From Rhodomicrobium lacus (GTDB lineage: Bacteria > Pseudomonadota > Alphaproteobacteria > Rhizobiales > Rhodomicrobiaceae), in the NCBI RefSeq assembly GCF_003992725.1, contig NZ_RZNF01000002.1, forward strand, positions 797,074-861,073: 64,000 bases of DNA, in the 5' to 3' direction. The notes beneath the pieces were generated by a model. It was given only the letters and a program-made list of their open reading frames with translations, was not told the DNA's origin and searched no databases. A program made the translations under genes and the position numbers. Shown piece by piece: positions 1-7,112 of the stretch (position 1 is the stretch's first letter; every line of letters starts with the position of its first letter).

Positions 1-935
1 CCGAGCAGAATATCGACCTCGGTCGGACGGAAATAGTCAGGGTCGACTTCCACCAAAGTCCGTCCGGTCTTGGCGTCCAACCCTCTCTCCTGAACCCCCT
101 CACCTTCCCAGACAATGCGATAGTTCGCTGCCGCGAAGGCCGCCTCGGCGAACTCGCGCACCGTGTGTGTTTCGCCGGTGGCGAGCACGTAGTCGCCGGG
201 CCGGTCCTGCTGGACCATGGCCCACATGCCCGCAACATAGTCGCGCGCATGGCCCCAATCGCGCTTCGCGTTCAGATTCCCCAGAAAAAGCCTGTCCTGC
301 AAACCTTGCGAGATGGCCGCAACCGCGCGCGTGATCTTGCGCGTGACGAAGGTCTCGCCGCGCAAAGGGCTCTCGTGATTGAAAAGAATGCCATTCGAGG
401 CATGCATTCCGTAGGCTTCGCGGTAGTTGACGGTAATCCAGTAAGCGTAAATCTTGGCGGCGGCGTAAGGCGAGCGCGGGTAGAAAGGCGTTGTTTCACT
501 TTGCGGGACTTCCGCAACCTTTCCATAAAGCTCTGAAGTCGAGGCCTGATAGAACCGAACCTTGTCTTGAAGCCGCAAGATGCGGATCGCTTCGAGAAGG
601 CGCAATGGGCCAAGCGCATCCGCATTGGCGGTGTATTCAGGGGTTTCGAAACTGACCTGAACGTGGCTTTGCGCCGCGAGATTATAAATCTCGTCGGGCT
701 GAACGTCTTGAACGACGCGAATGAGGTTCGTCGCGTCGGTCATGTCGCCATGGACGAGCCGGAAAAGAGGGTCGCCGATATGAGGGTCCTGATAAAAGGC
801 ATCGACGCGTCCGGTGTTGAAAGAGGATGACCTGCGCTTGATGCCCCAAACGCGGTAGCCCTTCTTCAAGAGGAACTCGGTCAGATAAGCGCCGTCCTGG
901 CCGGTAACACCAGTGATCAATGCTCGCTTTTCCAT
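1..935 (-). CDS. gmd: GDP-mannose 4,6-dehydratase (C-terminus beyond window)
   Basis: Converts GDP-D-mannose to GDP-4-keto-6-deoxymannose in the cytosol, the first step to GDP-fucose and related deoxysugars for surface polysaccharide. About 311 residues are visible of a family usually near 350-370, and the frame is still open at the window edge. The N-terminus has the Rossmann motif [10 protein letters not shown] (residues 9-18). The short-chain dehydrogenase catalytic set is visible as STSELYG near 132-138 and SPYAAAK with Tyr157 and Lys161. The start was read from the reverse strand; the ATG lies 3 bp after the fcl stop, so the two form an operon supplying both steps of GDP-fucose synthesis. 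Only the truncation limits the call. Confidence 0.95.
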   Translation of the reverse strand, partial: MEKRALITGVTGQDGAYLTEFLLKKGYRVWGIKRRSSSFNTGRVDAFYQDPHIGDPLFRLVHGDMTDATNLIRVVQDVQPDEIYNLAAQSHVQVSFETPEYTANADALGPLRLLEAIRILRLQDKVRFYQASTSELYGKVAEVPQSETTPFYPRSPYAAAKIYAYWITVNYREAYGMHASNGILFNHESPLRGETFVTRKITRAVAAISQGLQDRLFLGNLNAKRDWGHARDYVAGMWAMVQQDRPGDYVLATGETHTVREFAEAAFAAANYRIVWEGEGVQERGLDAKTGRTLVEVDPDYFRPTEVDILL

Positions 936-938
936 CTC

Positions 939-1889
939 CTAGACCGCCCTCAATCTTTCATAATTGTTGCAATACCAGTCGTAAGTTCTAGCGAGACCGT
1001 CGCGCAAATCGGTTTTGGCCTTCCAGCCCAATTTTGTCAGTCGGCTTACATCGAGAACCTTGCGGAGCGTTCCATCAGGATAGGAAGCGTCGAACACGAG
1101 TTCGCCCTCATAGCCGGTCGTCGACCTGATCATCTCGGCGAAAGATCTGATGGTCACATCCTCGCCGGTCCCTACGTTCGTGGCGATGGGGCCGCTATAG
1201 TTTTTCATGAGGAAAACGCAGGCATCCGCCAAATCATCGACGAACAGAAACTCGCGACGCGGCGTGCCCGTACCCCATACCGCGACCTCGGGCAGCCCCT
1301 TGATCTTCGCGTCATGAAAACGAGACATCAGCGCAGCCGGCACATGCGCATGTTTTGGATGGAAGTTATCGTTTGGACCGTAAAGATTGGTCGGCATCGC
1401 GGAGATGAAATCGCAGCCATACTGCTGGCGGTAGCATTCGCAAAGCTTGACGCCTGCAATTTTCGCGAGCGCATAAGGCTCGTTCGTCTGTTCGAGCGGC
1501 CCGGTGAGAAGCGCTTCCTCGGCGATAGGCTGAGTTGCATCCCTCGGATAAATGCATGATGACCCAAGAAAGAGGAGCTTCTCCACGCCATGTGCGAAGG
1601 CCGCATGGATCACGTTCAGCTCTATCCTGAGGTTCTGATACAGAAAGTCCGCGCGCTGGAGATTATTGGCGAGGATTCCGCCGACTTTTGCCGCCGCCAG
1701 AAAGATCGCTTGCGGCTTGTGCTCTGCGATCCATTGTTCGACTGCCGCACTTGACTGAAGATCGAGTTGCGTCCTGTCCGGGGTCAACAGAATGCAGTCT
1801 TCGGCGGCGAGACGGCGCACGAGCGAGCTTCCCACGAGGCCGCGGTGTCCGGCCACCCACACCCGCTTCCCGGCAAGATCATAGCTCAT
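939..1889 (-). CDS. fcl: GDP-L-fucose synthase
   Basis: Epimerase/reductase that turns GDP-4-keto-6-deoxymannose into GDP-L-fucose, the partner of the adjacent gmd. The 316-residue product has the NAD(P)-binding motif GHRGLVGS (residues 14-21) and the catalytic YALAK motif (YxxxK) in the middle. An upstream in-frame start exists 45 bp earlier, but I chose the ATG directly behind a strong GGAGGG ribosome site, and the protein then begins at the family's usual place. It is the first gene of the visible gmd-fcl unit, transcribed away from the NusG-like gene. Length and motifs are normal for the family. Confidence 0.95.
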   Translation of the reverse strand: MSYDLAGKRVWVAGHRGLVGSSLVRRLAAEDCILLTPDRTQLDLQSSAAVEQWIAEHKPQAIFLAAAKVGGILANNLQRADFLYQNLRIELNVIHAAFAHGVEKLLFLGSSCIYPRDATQPIAEEALLTGPLEQTNEPYALAKIAGVKLCECYRQQYGCDFISAMPTNLYGPNDNFHPKHAHVPAALMSRFHDAKIKGLPEVAVWGTGTPRREFLFVDDLADACVFLMKNYSGPIATNVGTGEDVTIRSFAEMIRSTTGYEGELVFDASYPDGTLRKVLDVSRLTKLGWKAKTDLRDGLARTYDWYCNNYERLRAV

Positions 1890-2260
1890 CGACCCTCCTG
1901 AAGCGTCTGAAATGGCTTTCGTCAAATACGACAAAGAAGCCCGTGACCAAGGGTCGACATCTGTGCAATCCCGTTCCCTTCTCCATTCAGCTATTCGATC
2001 ATGCCAACAAGTTCAACTGCGCAGCATAGGAATTAACTATTTTTTGCAGCCATCCGATCCGGCATTGCTGCGCCTCGCTCCGAGGAGAGTTGTACTTGCC
2101 ATCGAGCTACAAAAGCGGTTCCAGACAGCCCGGGCAACCCGGTTCTGTCAGCCCGGCGGACGCAGCATGGTGGAGCGGCCCGATCAAAACATACCATTGA
2201 CAAAAAATATCATCCGAATAGACAGGGCATACGCTAAGATAAATAAGTAGGTGTCACACA
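1890..2260. other. Divergent intergenic region between fcl and the NusG-like gene
   Basis: This stretch separates two divergent genes and holds no convincing gene. It contains a C/G-rich inverted repeat (CCGGG-caa-CCCGG, near 2128-2142), an AT-rich segment around 2030-2045, and the promoter candidate listed separately. An open frame on the plus strand here lacks any family resemblance and starts without a ribosome site, so I do not call it. Confidence 0.5.
2197..2224 (+). promoter_or_regulatory. Candidate sigma-70 promoter of the NusG-like gene
   Basis: A perfect TTGACA box (2197-2202) is followed after 16 bp by TAGACA (2219-2224), inside an AT-rich stretch. Transcription would begin about 30 bp before the GTG start of the downstream gene, giving a very short leader. 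The -10 box is a poor match, so this is only a candidate. Confidence 0.4.
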
Positions 2261-2770
2261 GTGTTGCCGGTTGAGCCTTCAAAGTGGGGCGTGCTGATGA
2301 CGCATCCGCACCGCGAAAGTTATGCGATCGAAAATCTGGCCAGGCAGGCCTTTTCCGTCTATTGCCCGATGATGGTTAAGCATGTCCGTCACGCGCGGCG
2401 CGCTTATGATGCGCCGCGGCCGCTTTTCCCGGGGTATGTTTTTGTCGAGCACCAGAGCGCGCTTCAATGTCTGCGGCCGATCCTCGGAACCTACGGCGTG
2501 CGCTCCATCTTGCGAATTGGCGACAGACTTGCCTTGCTTCCCGGCGGGTTCGTTGAAAGTCTCAAGGCACGCGAAACCGACGGCGTCATCTCGAAACCCG
2601 AAATGCCTTTCAGGACGGGACAGACTGTAACGGTAAACGGCGGCCCGTTCGACGGCTTGGTGGGTCGGATCCTCGAATTTCGGGAACGTGATCGCATCCT
2701 CTTGCTTCTCGATCTGCTCAATCAGCAAACCAAAGTACAAATCGAGGCCAGGATGCTGCGTTCGACGTAA
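2261..2770 (+). CDS. NusG/RfaH-family transcription elongation factor
   Basis: A 169-residue protein with an N-terminal NGN domain (starting WGVLMTHPHRES, with the family's conserved PLFPGYVFV segment near residues 50-58) and a C-terminal KOW domain (VNGGPFDGLVGRI, about 125-137). Such proteins bind RNA polymerase and suppress pausing or termination. It is probably a specialised RfaH-like paralogue rather than housekeeping NusG, because it is not next to secE/rplK but next to gmd-fcl, and RfaH-type factors often serve long polysaccharide operons. The GTG start has only a weak ribosome site; a TTG follows it at once. Function in polysaccharide expression is inferred from position. Confidence 0.8.
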   Translation: MLPVEPSKWGVLMTHPHRESYAIENLARQAFSVYCPMMVKHVRHARRAYDAPRPLFPGYVFVEHQSALQCLRPILGTYGVRSILRIGDRLALLPGGFVESLKARETDGVISKPEMPFRTGQTVTVNGGPFDGLVGRILEFRERDRILLLLDLLNQQTKVQIEARMLRST

Positions 2771-3133
2771 AAGAAACGCCGTCGTCAAAGCGCGCACGGA
2801 TTTCTGGAGCAAGAACCAGGCATTAGCGCGAGTGGCTGCCGGTGAAAACATTCCATACTGCCCGCTTCCGGTCTTCCGCCCGCCGACCGAGACGACGAAA
2901 TCCTGGGTTTCTTTAGGGACTTTTGGCTTCGGCAACTTCGAGCGTCGCCCCCGTCGGAGCCGCAATGTTCCGAATGAGAAGACATCCGCTCAACTGACCG
3001 TAATTTTACACCGCTCCTCGACCTGAGCGAGCCGTCAACTGACGGCAGCCGGTGAGCGCGCCGACGTCACCCTCACTATGGCCCATCGCAGTCGTGCAGC
3101 GCCCGATCTGCGGCAAGACGCTGCAGGCGCGCC
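2771..3133. other. Convergent intergenic region, no gene seen
   Basis: This lies between the ends of the NusG-like gene (+) and the arginase-fold gene (-). The only structure I see is a perfect palindrome, GCCGTCA-AC-TGACGGC (3031-3046), without a T-run, which could act as a bidirectional transcription end. The open frames present have no recognisable family. Confidence 0.4.
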
Positions 3134-4093
3134 CTACCCCTTCAGCGCCGCCGCGAACGCAGCGAGAAGCCGCATGTTCGTTGCCTCGTTCGCCGCCGCT
3201 ACGGCCTCTGGCCCAAGTGCGACGCGAGGATGATCGATGATGCTCTCGCCCCATTTCCGAATGAAAGGCCACACGCCGCCCGCGTATGAGGGGGCGCTGT
3301 AATCGCCAACCACATCCGCGCCGACGATGGTGTGGCGCCCCGCAACGGCGTGGATGAGCGCGATCACGTCGCCGAGCGACAGCCTGCCCTGATCCCAGTT
3401 CGTCACCGCGTCAGGGGATGCGAGCACGTCCTTGTCGAGCGTGATGTAGACGTCCGCCGTTTCGATGCGCGACAGAAGAAGCTCGACGAAAGCAGCCACC
3501 CCGATGTCGGCGATCGACGTCCAATGGATAAGGCCGCCTTCCTGCCGATGGCTCGCGCCCGCGCCATAATCGCTACTCACCTTCGACGGCGGTTGCGCGA
3601 ACGGGAAAAGCTCAAGCCGACCCTCCTTCAACGCGGTCAGATTGCCGCCCTTCCATTCCGGGTGTTGAAGATCCTTGCTGCAAACGCCGACGGTGATGAT
3701 TTTCGCCACGTTGGGGGTGGCAAGCGCGCGGTTCACCCACGAACCGCAATGCATCCCGCTCGAACAGCGCACCCAGTCGGGATGATTGTCCAGATGCACG
3801 ATTGTGAAGGGGCGCGACGCATCCGCCGCCGCCCGCGCGATCAGCATGGCGCTGACGTGATGAAAATCACCCGAACCGAGGAATGCGAGAACCGGGCCCC
3901 CATCGCCATGACGATGCGCGCTCTCACCGAGCTTCGCTTCAAGCCTTGCGAGGTCCGCGTCGTAACCCCAAAGCCGCACGCGGGGGCCATCCGCCAAAGC
4001 GTCCACCGAAACCGCCGCGCGTTCCGCACACGCGTCAAGGAAGGCACGCTGGCCCGAGAAGGCGTTATCGAGATGAACAAGTTCCAGCCGCAT
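3134..4093 (-). CDS. Arginase-fold (ureohydrolase superfamily) protein
   Basis: A 319-residue member of the arginase/agmatinase/histone-deacetylase-like fold. The six usual metal ligands can be placed: His in GDFHHVS, then DNHPD (D-x-H-x-D), then LDKD (D-x-D) in VYITLDKDVL. The motifs differ from true arginases (GDFHH instead of GGDHS; no DP after DxD), so the substrate is probably not plain arginine. It is monocistronic, convergent with the NusG-like gene. The ATG is preceded by AAGGGAGAAG at rather long spacing. The fold is clear; the substrate is unknown. Confidence 0.75.
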   Translation of the reverse strand: MRLELVHLDNAFSGQRAFLDACAERAAVSVDALADGPRVRLWGYDADLARLEAKLGESAHRHGDGGPVLAFLGSGDFHHVSAMLIARAAADASRPFTIVHLDNHPDWVRCSSGMHCGSWVNRALATPNVAKIITVGVCSKDLQHPEWKGGNLTALKEGRLELFPFAQPPSKVSSDYGAGASHRQEGGLIHWTSIADIGVAAFVELLLSRIETADVYITLDKDVLASPDAVTNWDQGRLSLGDVIALIHAVAGRHTIVGADVVGDYSAPSYAGGVWPFIRKWGESIIDHPRVALGPEAVAAANEATNMRLLAAFAAALKG

Positions 4094-4378
4094 TCCGAAC
4101 CGCTTCTCCCTTTCGGCTCAACACCGCCGCCCATAAGCGACGACGCGCGCCGCCCGCCCCGTCGCCGCCCCTTGGAGCCTCGCCCCTTGCGCGCATGAGC
4201 CAATCGCAACCGAAGCCCGTTTGCGCAATCAATGCTTTACCCCGGCTGGCGGCGCTTGCAAGGCGTCATCCCGCAAAAATGGGCGGACTCGCCGCGCCAT
4301 GAGCGATTGTCGCCCCGGAAACGTACCGCCGCGCCGAAAGCTTTCGATGCAGACCGCCAGCCCCGGGAAATCCAGAGT

Positions 4379-4407
4379 TTGCACAAAGACACACCAGCGA
4401 CTATATT
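4379..4407 (+). promoter_or_regulatory. Sigma-70-type promoter of trcR
   Basis: TTGCAC (4379-4384) and TATATT (4402-4407) are separated by 17 bp, a good match to the consensus for the housekeeping sigma factor. Transcription starting near 4413 gives a leader of about 90 nt before the trcR ATG. Confidence 0.6.
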
Positions 4408-4462
4408 ATGCGCTAACCCTTCGATTGCGGGTTCCCCCACACAATCGGAAATTGAATGCCCA

Positions 4463-4487
4463 GGAAGCGGAGAGGGCTCGCGCTTCC
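4463..4487 (+). promoter_or_regulatory. Leader hairpin just upstream of the trcR ribosome site
   Basis: GGAAGCG (4463-4469) pairs with CGCTTCC (4481-4487) around an 11-nt loop. The stem ends 6 nt before the GGAGG ribosome site at 4494-4498, so it could influence translation start or message stability. No ligand is suggested by the sequence. Confidence 0.35.
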
Positions 4488-4504
4488 AGGACCGGAGGAA
4501 ATTT

Positions 4505-5131
4505 ATGAGCGACAAACCCCTGATGCCGAAGGCGACGGCCGTCTGGCTCGTCGAGAACACCTCGCTGACATTCGACCAGATCGCCGACTTCTGCGGATTG
4601 CACGTGCTTGAAGTGAAGGGGATCGCAGACGGCGACGTCGCGGCCGGCATTCGCGGCGCCGATCCGATCGGCGCGGGCCAACTCAGCCGCGAGGAAATCG
4701 CCCGCGGCCAGAAAGATTCGTCCTATCGGCTCAAGCTGTCGCGGTCCAAGGTTCACATCCCGGAGATCAAGGCGAAGCGCGCGCCGAAATACACGCCGGT
4801 CTCGCGCCGTCACGACCGCCCGAACGCCATACTCTGGCTTCTGCGCCATCATCCCGAGTTGCGCGATACGCAGATCATGCGTCTTGTCGGCACGACGAAA
4901 TCGACCATCGAAAGCATTCGCGAGCGCACGCACTGGAATTCCGCGAGTCTCCAGCCGCAAGACCCCGTCGCGCTCGGCCTCTGCTCGCAGATCGACCTCG
5001 ACAATGAAGTGAAGAAGGCCGCGAAGCGGGTCGAGGAGGAGCAGCCCGAAGGAGCAGTGCTCGAAACCGCTGGCGTCACCATCGCGCCGCCGTCCGAGCA
5101 GCCCTATCTCGACGTCGAGGAATGGAAGTAG
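4505..5131 (+). CDS. trcR: Cell-cycle transcriptional regulator TrcR (DUF1013)
   Basis: A 208-residue alphaproteobacterial protein of the DUF1013 family; the Caulobacter homologue is named cell-cycle transcriptional regulator TrcR. Two helix-turn-helix-like segments are visible: near residues 10-45 (LTFDQIADFCGLHVLEVKGI) and near 110-140 (NAILWLLRHHPELRDTQIMR, then LVGTTKSTIESIRERTHWN). The ATG behind GGAGG was chosen; the frame is open further upstream but those starts lie inside or before the promoter. It stands alone and ends at a bidirectional terminator facing mtnA. Family identity is confident; targets are not visible. Confidence 0.85.
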   Translation: MSDKPLMPKATAVWLVENTSLTFDQIADFCGLHVLEVKGIADGDVAAGIRGADPIGAGQLSREEIARGQKDSSYRLKLSRSKVHIPEIKAKRAPKYTPVSRRHDRPNAILWLLRHHPELRDTQIMRLVGTTKSTIESIRERTHWNSASLQPQDPVALGLCSQIDLDNEVKKAAKRVEEEQPEGAVLETAGVTIAPPSEQPYLDVEEWK

Positions 5132-5312
5132 CCGGGGCGCCTGCCCGGCGTCGCCTCGGCGCCAATCGGATTTGCCTGCGTTAAATCGCCATCGCGTTGA
5201 TGCAGACAACCTGATCGACAAAACGAGATTCACAGCGTCTTGCCGCGTCTTGCGGCGCAATTCTTTGAAAGTCGGGTTCCGGTTCTGACGCGCTTCGTCC
5301 CCTGACCCAAAC

Positions 5313-5340
5313 CGGCCGGAGCATCATCCCCGGCCGTTTT
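5313..5340. terminator. Bidirectional hairpin between trcR and mtnA
   Basis: CGGCCGG (5313-5319) pairs with CCGGCCG (5330-5336), followed by TTTT on the plus strand; the minus strand reads into a short T-run as well. It sits between two convergent genes, as expected for a shared Rho-independent terminator. The T-tract is short. Confidence 0.55.
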
Positions 5341-5361
5341 AATGAGCTGCAAGCGAGCCGG

Positions 5362-6459
5362 TTACGCCGCCGGTCGCGCATAGTCCGGATAGGTCGCCGC
5401 GAGCCCCTCACGCGAGGCGGGCGAGACGCCGCGCTCGGTGATGATGCCCGTGATGAGCCGCGCGGGCGTCACGTCGAAAGCGGGGTTCGCGCCGGGGCTG
5501 CCCGGCGCCGTAACCTGCACCTTCACGATGTCCCCGCTCTCTGCGCGGCCCGTCATATGCGTCAGCTCGCGCGCGTCGCGTTCCTCGATGGGGATATCGC
5601 GCACGCCGTCGAAAAGCGTCCAGTCGATGGTCGACAGCGGCAGCGCGAAATAGAACGGCACGCCGTTGTCCTTCGCCGCAAGCGCCTTGAGATAGGTGCC
5701 GATCTTGTTCGCCGCATCGCCCGCCGCCGTGAGGCGGTCGCAGCCCACGATGCAGAGATCCACCTGCCCGTGCTGCATGAGGTGGCCGCCGGCATTGTCC
5801 GCGATCACGGTATGCGGCACACCATGCGCGCCAAGCTCGAACGCGGTCAGCGCCGCGCCCTGATTGCGCGGGCGCGTCTCGTCCACCCACACATGCACCG
5901 GGATGCCAGCGTCGTGCGCCTGATAGATCGGCGAAAGCGCCGTGCCCCAATCGACGCAAGCGATCCAACCCGCGTTGCAATGCGTCAGCACGTTCACCGG
6001 GCCGTTCTTCTTCTTCGCGATTTCCTCGATGATCGCCTTGCCGTGCGCGCCGATGCGGCGGCAGGTTTCGACGTCCTCGTCGGCGAGTTGCGCGGCTTTG
6101 GCGAAGGCGGCGGCGGCGCGCTCTGCGGGTGCGAGCGGCCGAAGGAAGGTCAGCATCTCGTTCAGCGCCCAGGCGAGATTGACCGCCGTGGGGCGCGTGG
6201 CGGCGAGCGTCTTCGCGGCGCTTTCGAGGCCGGCGTCGGACGCATCCGCGCGGAGCGCAAGCGCGAGCCCGTAAGCCGCCGTCACACCGATCAGCGGCGC
6301 GCCGCGCACCTGCATGACGCGAATCGCATGCGCAGCGTCTTCAAGCGTCTCAAGCCTCAGCGTCTCGAAGGCATGCGGGAGCCGCGTCTGATCGATGATA
6401 CCGACCGCGCCGTCGCTTTCCGGCCAGATCGTGCGATAATGGGTGCCGCCGATTTTCAT
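5362..6459 (-). CDS. mtnA: S-methyl-5-thioribose-1-phosphate isomerase
   Basis: Isomerises 5-methylthioribose-1-phosphate to the ribulose form in the methionine salvage pathway, in the cytosol. The 365-residue length is normal, and the eIF2B-related fold is marked by [11 protein letters not shown] near residues 50-60, THCNAGW in the middle (residue 163 on) and the catalytic Asp region [20 protein letters not shown] (about 240-259). The start follows an AGGAG ribosome site. No other methionine salvage gene is adjacent. The 5' leader contains two inverted repeats (see findings). Confidence 0.93.
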   Translation of the reverse strand: MKIGGTHYRTIWPESDGAVGIIDQTRLPHAFETLRLETLEDAAHAIRVMQVRGAPLIGVTAAYGLALALRADASDAGLESAAKTLAATRPTAVNLAWALNEMLTFLRPLAPAERAAAAFAKAAQLADEDVETCRRIGAHGKAIIEEIAKKKNGPVNVLTHCNAGWIACVDWGTALSPIYQAHDAGIPVHVWVDETRPRNQGAALTAFELGAHGVPHTVIADNAGGHLMQHGQVDLCIVGCDRLTAAGDAANKIGTYLKALAAKDNGVPFYFALPLSTIDWTLFDGVRDIPIEERDARELTHMTGRAESGDIVKVQVTAPGSPGANPAFDVTPARLITGIITERGVSPASREGLAATYPDYARPAA

Positions 6460-6533
6460 GTCTCACTCCTGCGCCTGGGGGCGGGTGCTGCTTTCTCTTT
6501 CGCTCCCACGAAAAAGCCTTTTTGCGAGCCGAA

Positions 6534-6563
6534 CGCAACCCCTGCCGACGCATGAGGGTTGCG
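6534..6563 (-). promoter_or_regulatory. Hairpin in the upstream region of mtnA
   Basis: CGCAACCC (6534-6541) and GGGTTGCG (6556-6563) form an 8-bp stem, with a second small inverted repeat (AAAAAG-cc-TTTTT, read on the plus strand) nearer the gene at about 6511-6523. They lie 50-100 bp before the mtnA start. They do not match the SAM-II aptamer features I know. Confidence 0.3.
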
Positions 6564-6705
6564 GCAGATGAGGCGCGACGAGGCAGCGGACGCTTCCTGC
6601 TCGCGTCGTCAGAAAATCCGCAGCGCAATCTGGAACGTGATGGGCGAGAAGCCCAAGCTGCCAAGCTGCCGAGCTGCCTTTGCTTCCGTCAAAAGCGCGC
6701 TGCCG

Positions 6706-6945
6706 TCACTTCTTGAAGAAGGCGCTGGCCGCGTCGAGATGAGCCGTCTTTTTCGCAATGGTCTCTTCGGCGCGCGCGATTTCCGCCTTCAGCGTGGCGA
6801 TATAGGCGCGAAGCTCATCAACCGAGAAAGCCGCGAGGTCTTTCGGCTTGGAAGACTGTTTTCTGGGTTCGAGATCCTCGATGTCCATTTCGATCTTCCC
6901 GGCAGCATTCGTTATAGGATCGTCATAAGCAATCGTGGCCGTCAT
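6706..6945 (-). CDS. DUF1192 family small protein
   Basis: A 79-residue acidic/helical protein with an EDLEP segment near residues 21-25 and a C-terminal coiled coil (SVDELRAYIATLKAEIARAE region), matching the short DUF1192 family common in Rhizobiales; function unknown. The ATG begins one base beyond the edge of the twin-hairpin repeat, so no ribosome site is present in its native position. The frame stays open upstream through the repeat and an ATG inside the repeat (10 residues earlier) is an alternative start. It was probably the last gene of the hfq-hflX operon. Confidence 0.7.
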   Translation of the reverse strand: MTATIAYDDPITNAAGKIEMDIEDLEPRKQSSKPKDLAAFSVDELRAYIATLKAEIARAEETIAKKTAHLDAASAFFKK

Positions 6946-6946
6946 T

Positions 6947-7112
6947 CTAGTGGTCCGATCCGACATTTGCATCCGTTTGCAGCACGCTTGCGAGCAAATG
7001 TCGGAATCGAAAGGACCACCAGCAACATCATGATTCTGAGAGAGCCTTGAATTTGACATTTGAGCGGGAGCGCGCGGCAACCGGGACTCAAATGTCAAAT
7101 TCGCTCCACTAG
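6947..7112. repeat. Twin-hairpin dispersed repeat, copy A (166 bp)
   Basis: Bounded by CTAG at both ends (6947-6950 and 7109-7112). Left module: CTAGTGGTCC...GACATTTGC pairs with GCAAATGTCGGAATC...GGACCACC. Right module: GAATTTGACATTTGAG pairs with CTCAAATGTCAAATTC. It is closely similar along its whole length to copy B near 30.8 kb. It carries no coding capacity of its own and looks like a non-autonomous miniature element. The right CTAG contains the hflX stop codon. Confidence 0.9.

Larger units (their letters stand above)
4094..4504. other. Divergent intergenic region with trcR promoter and leader
   Basis: This 411-bp stretch carries the trcR promoter candidate and a structured leader (both listed separately). 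The left part (4094-4370), upstream of the arginase-fold gene, shows nothing I can identify. Confidence 0.5.

Noticed and set aside
1912..2250. 112-codon plus-strand frame in the fcl/NusG-like intergenic region
   Set aside because: No ribosome site, no family resemblance, and it contains the promoter candidate of the next gene.
6460..6563. SAM-II riboswitch upstream of mtnA
   Set aside because: The hairpins are present but the conserved pseudoknot sequences of SAM-II as I know them are not.
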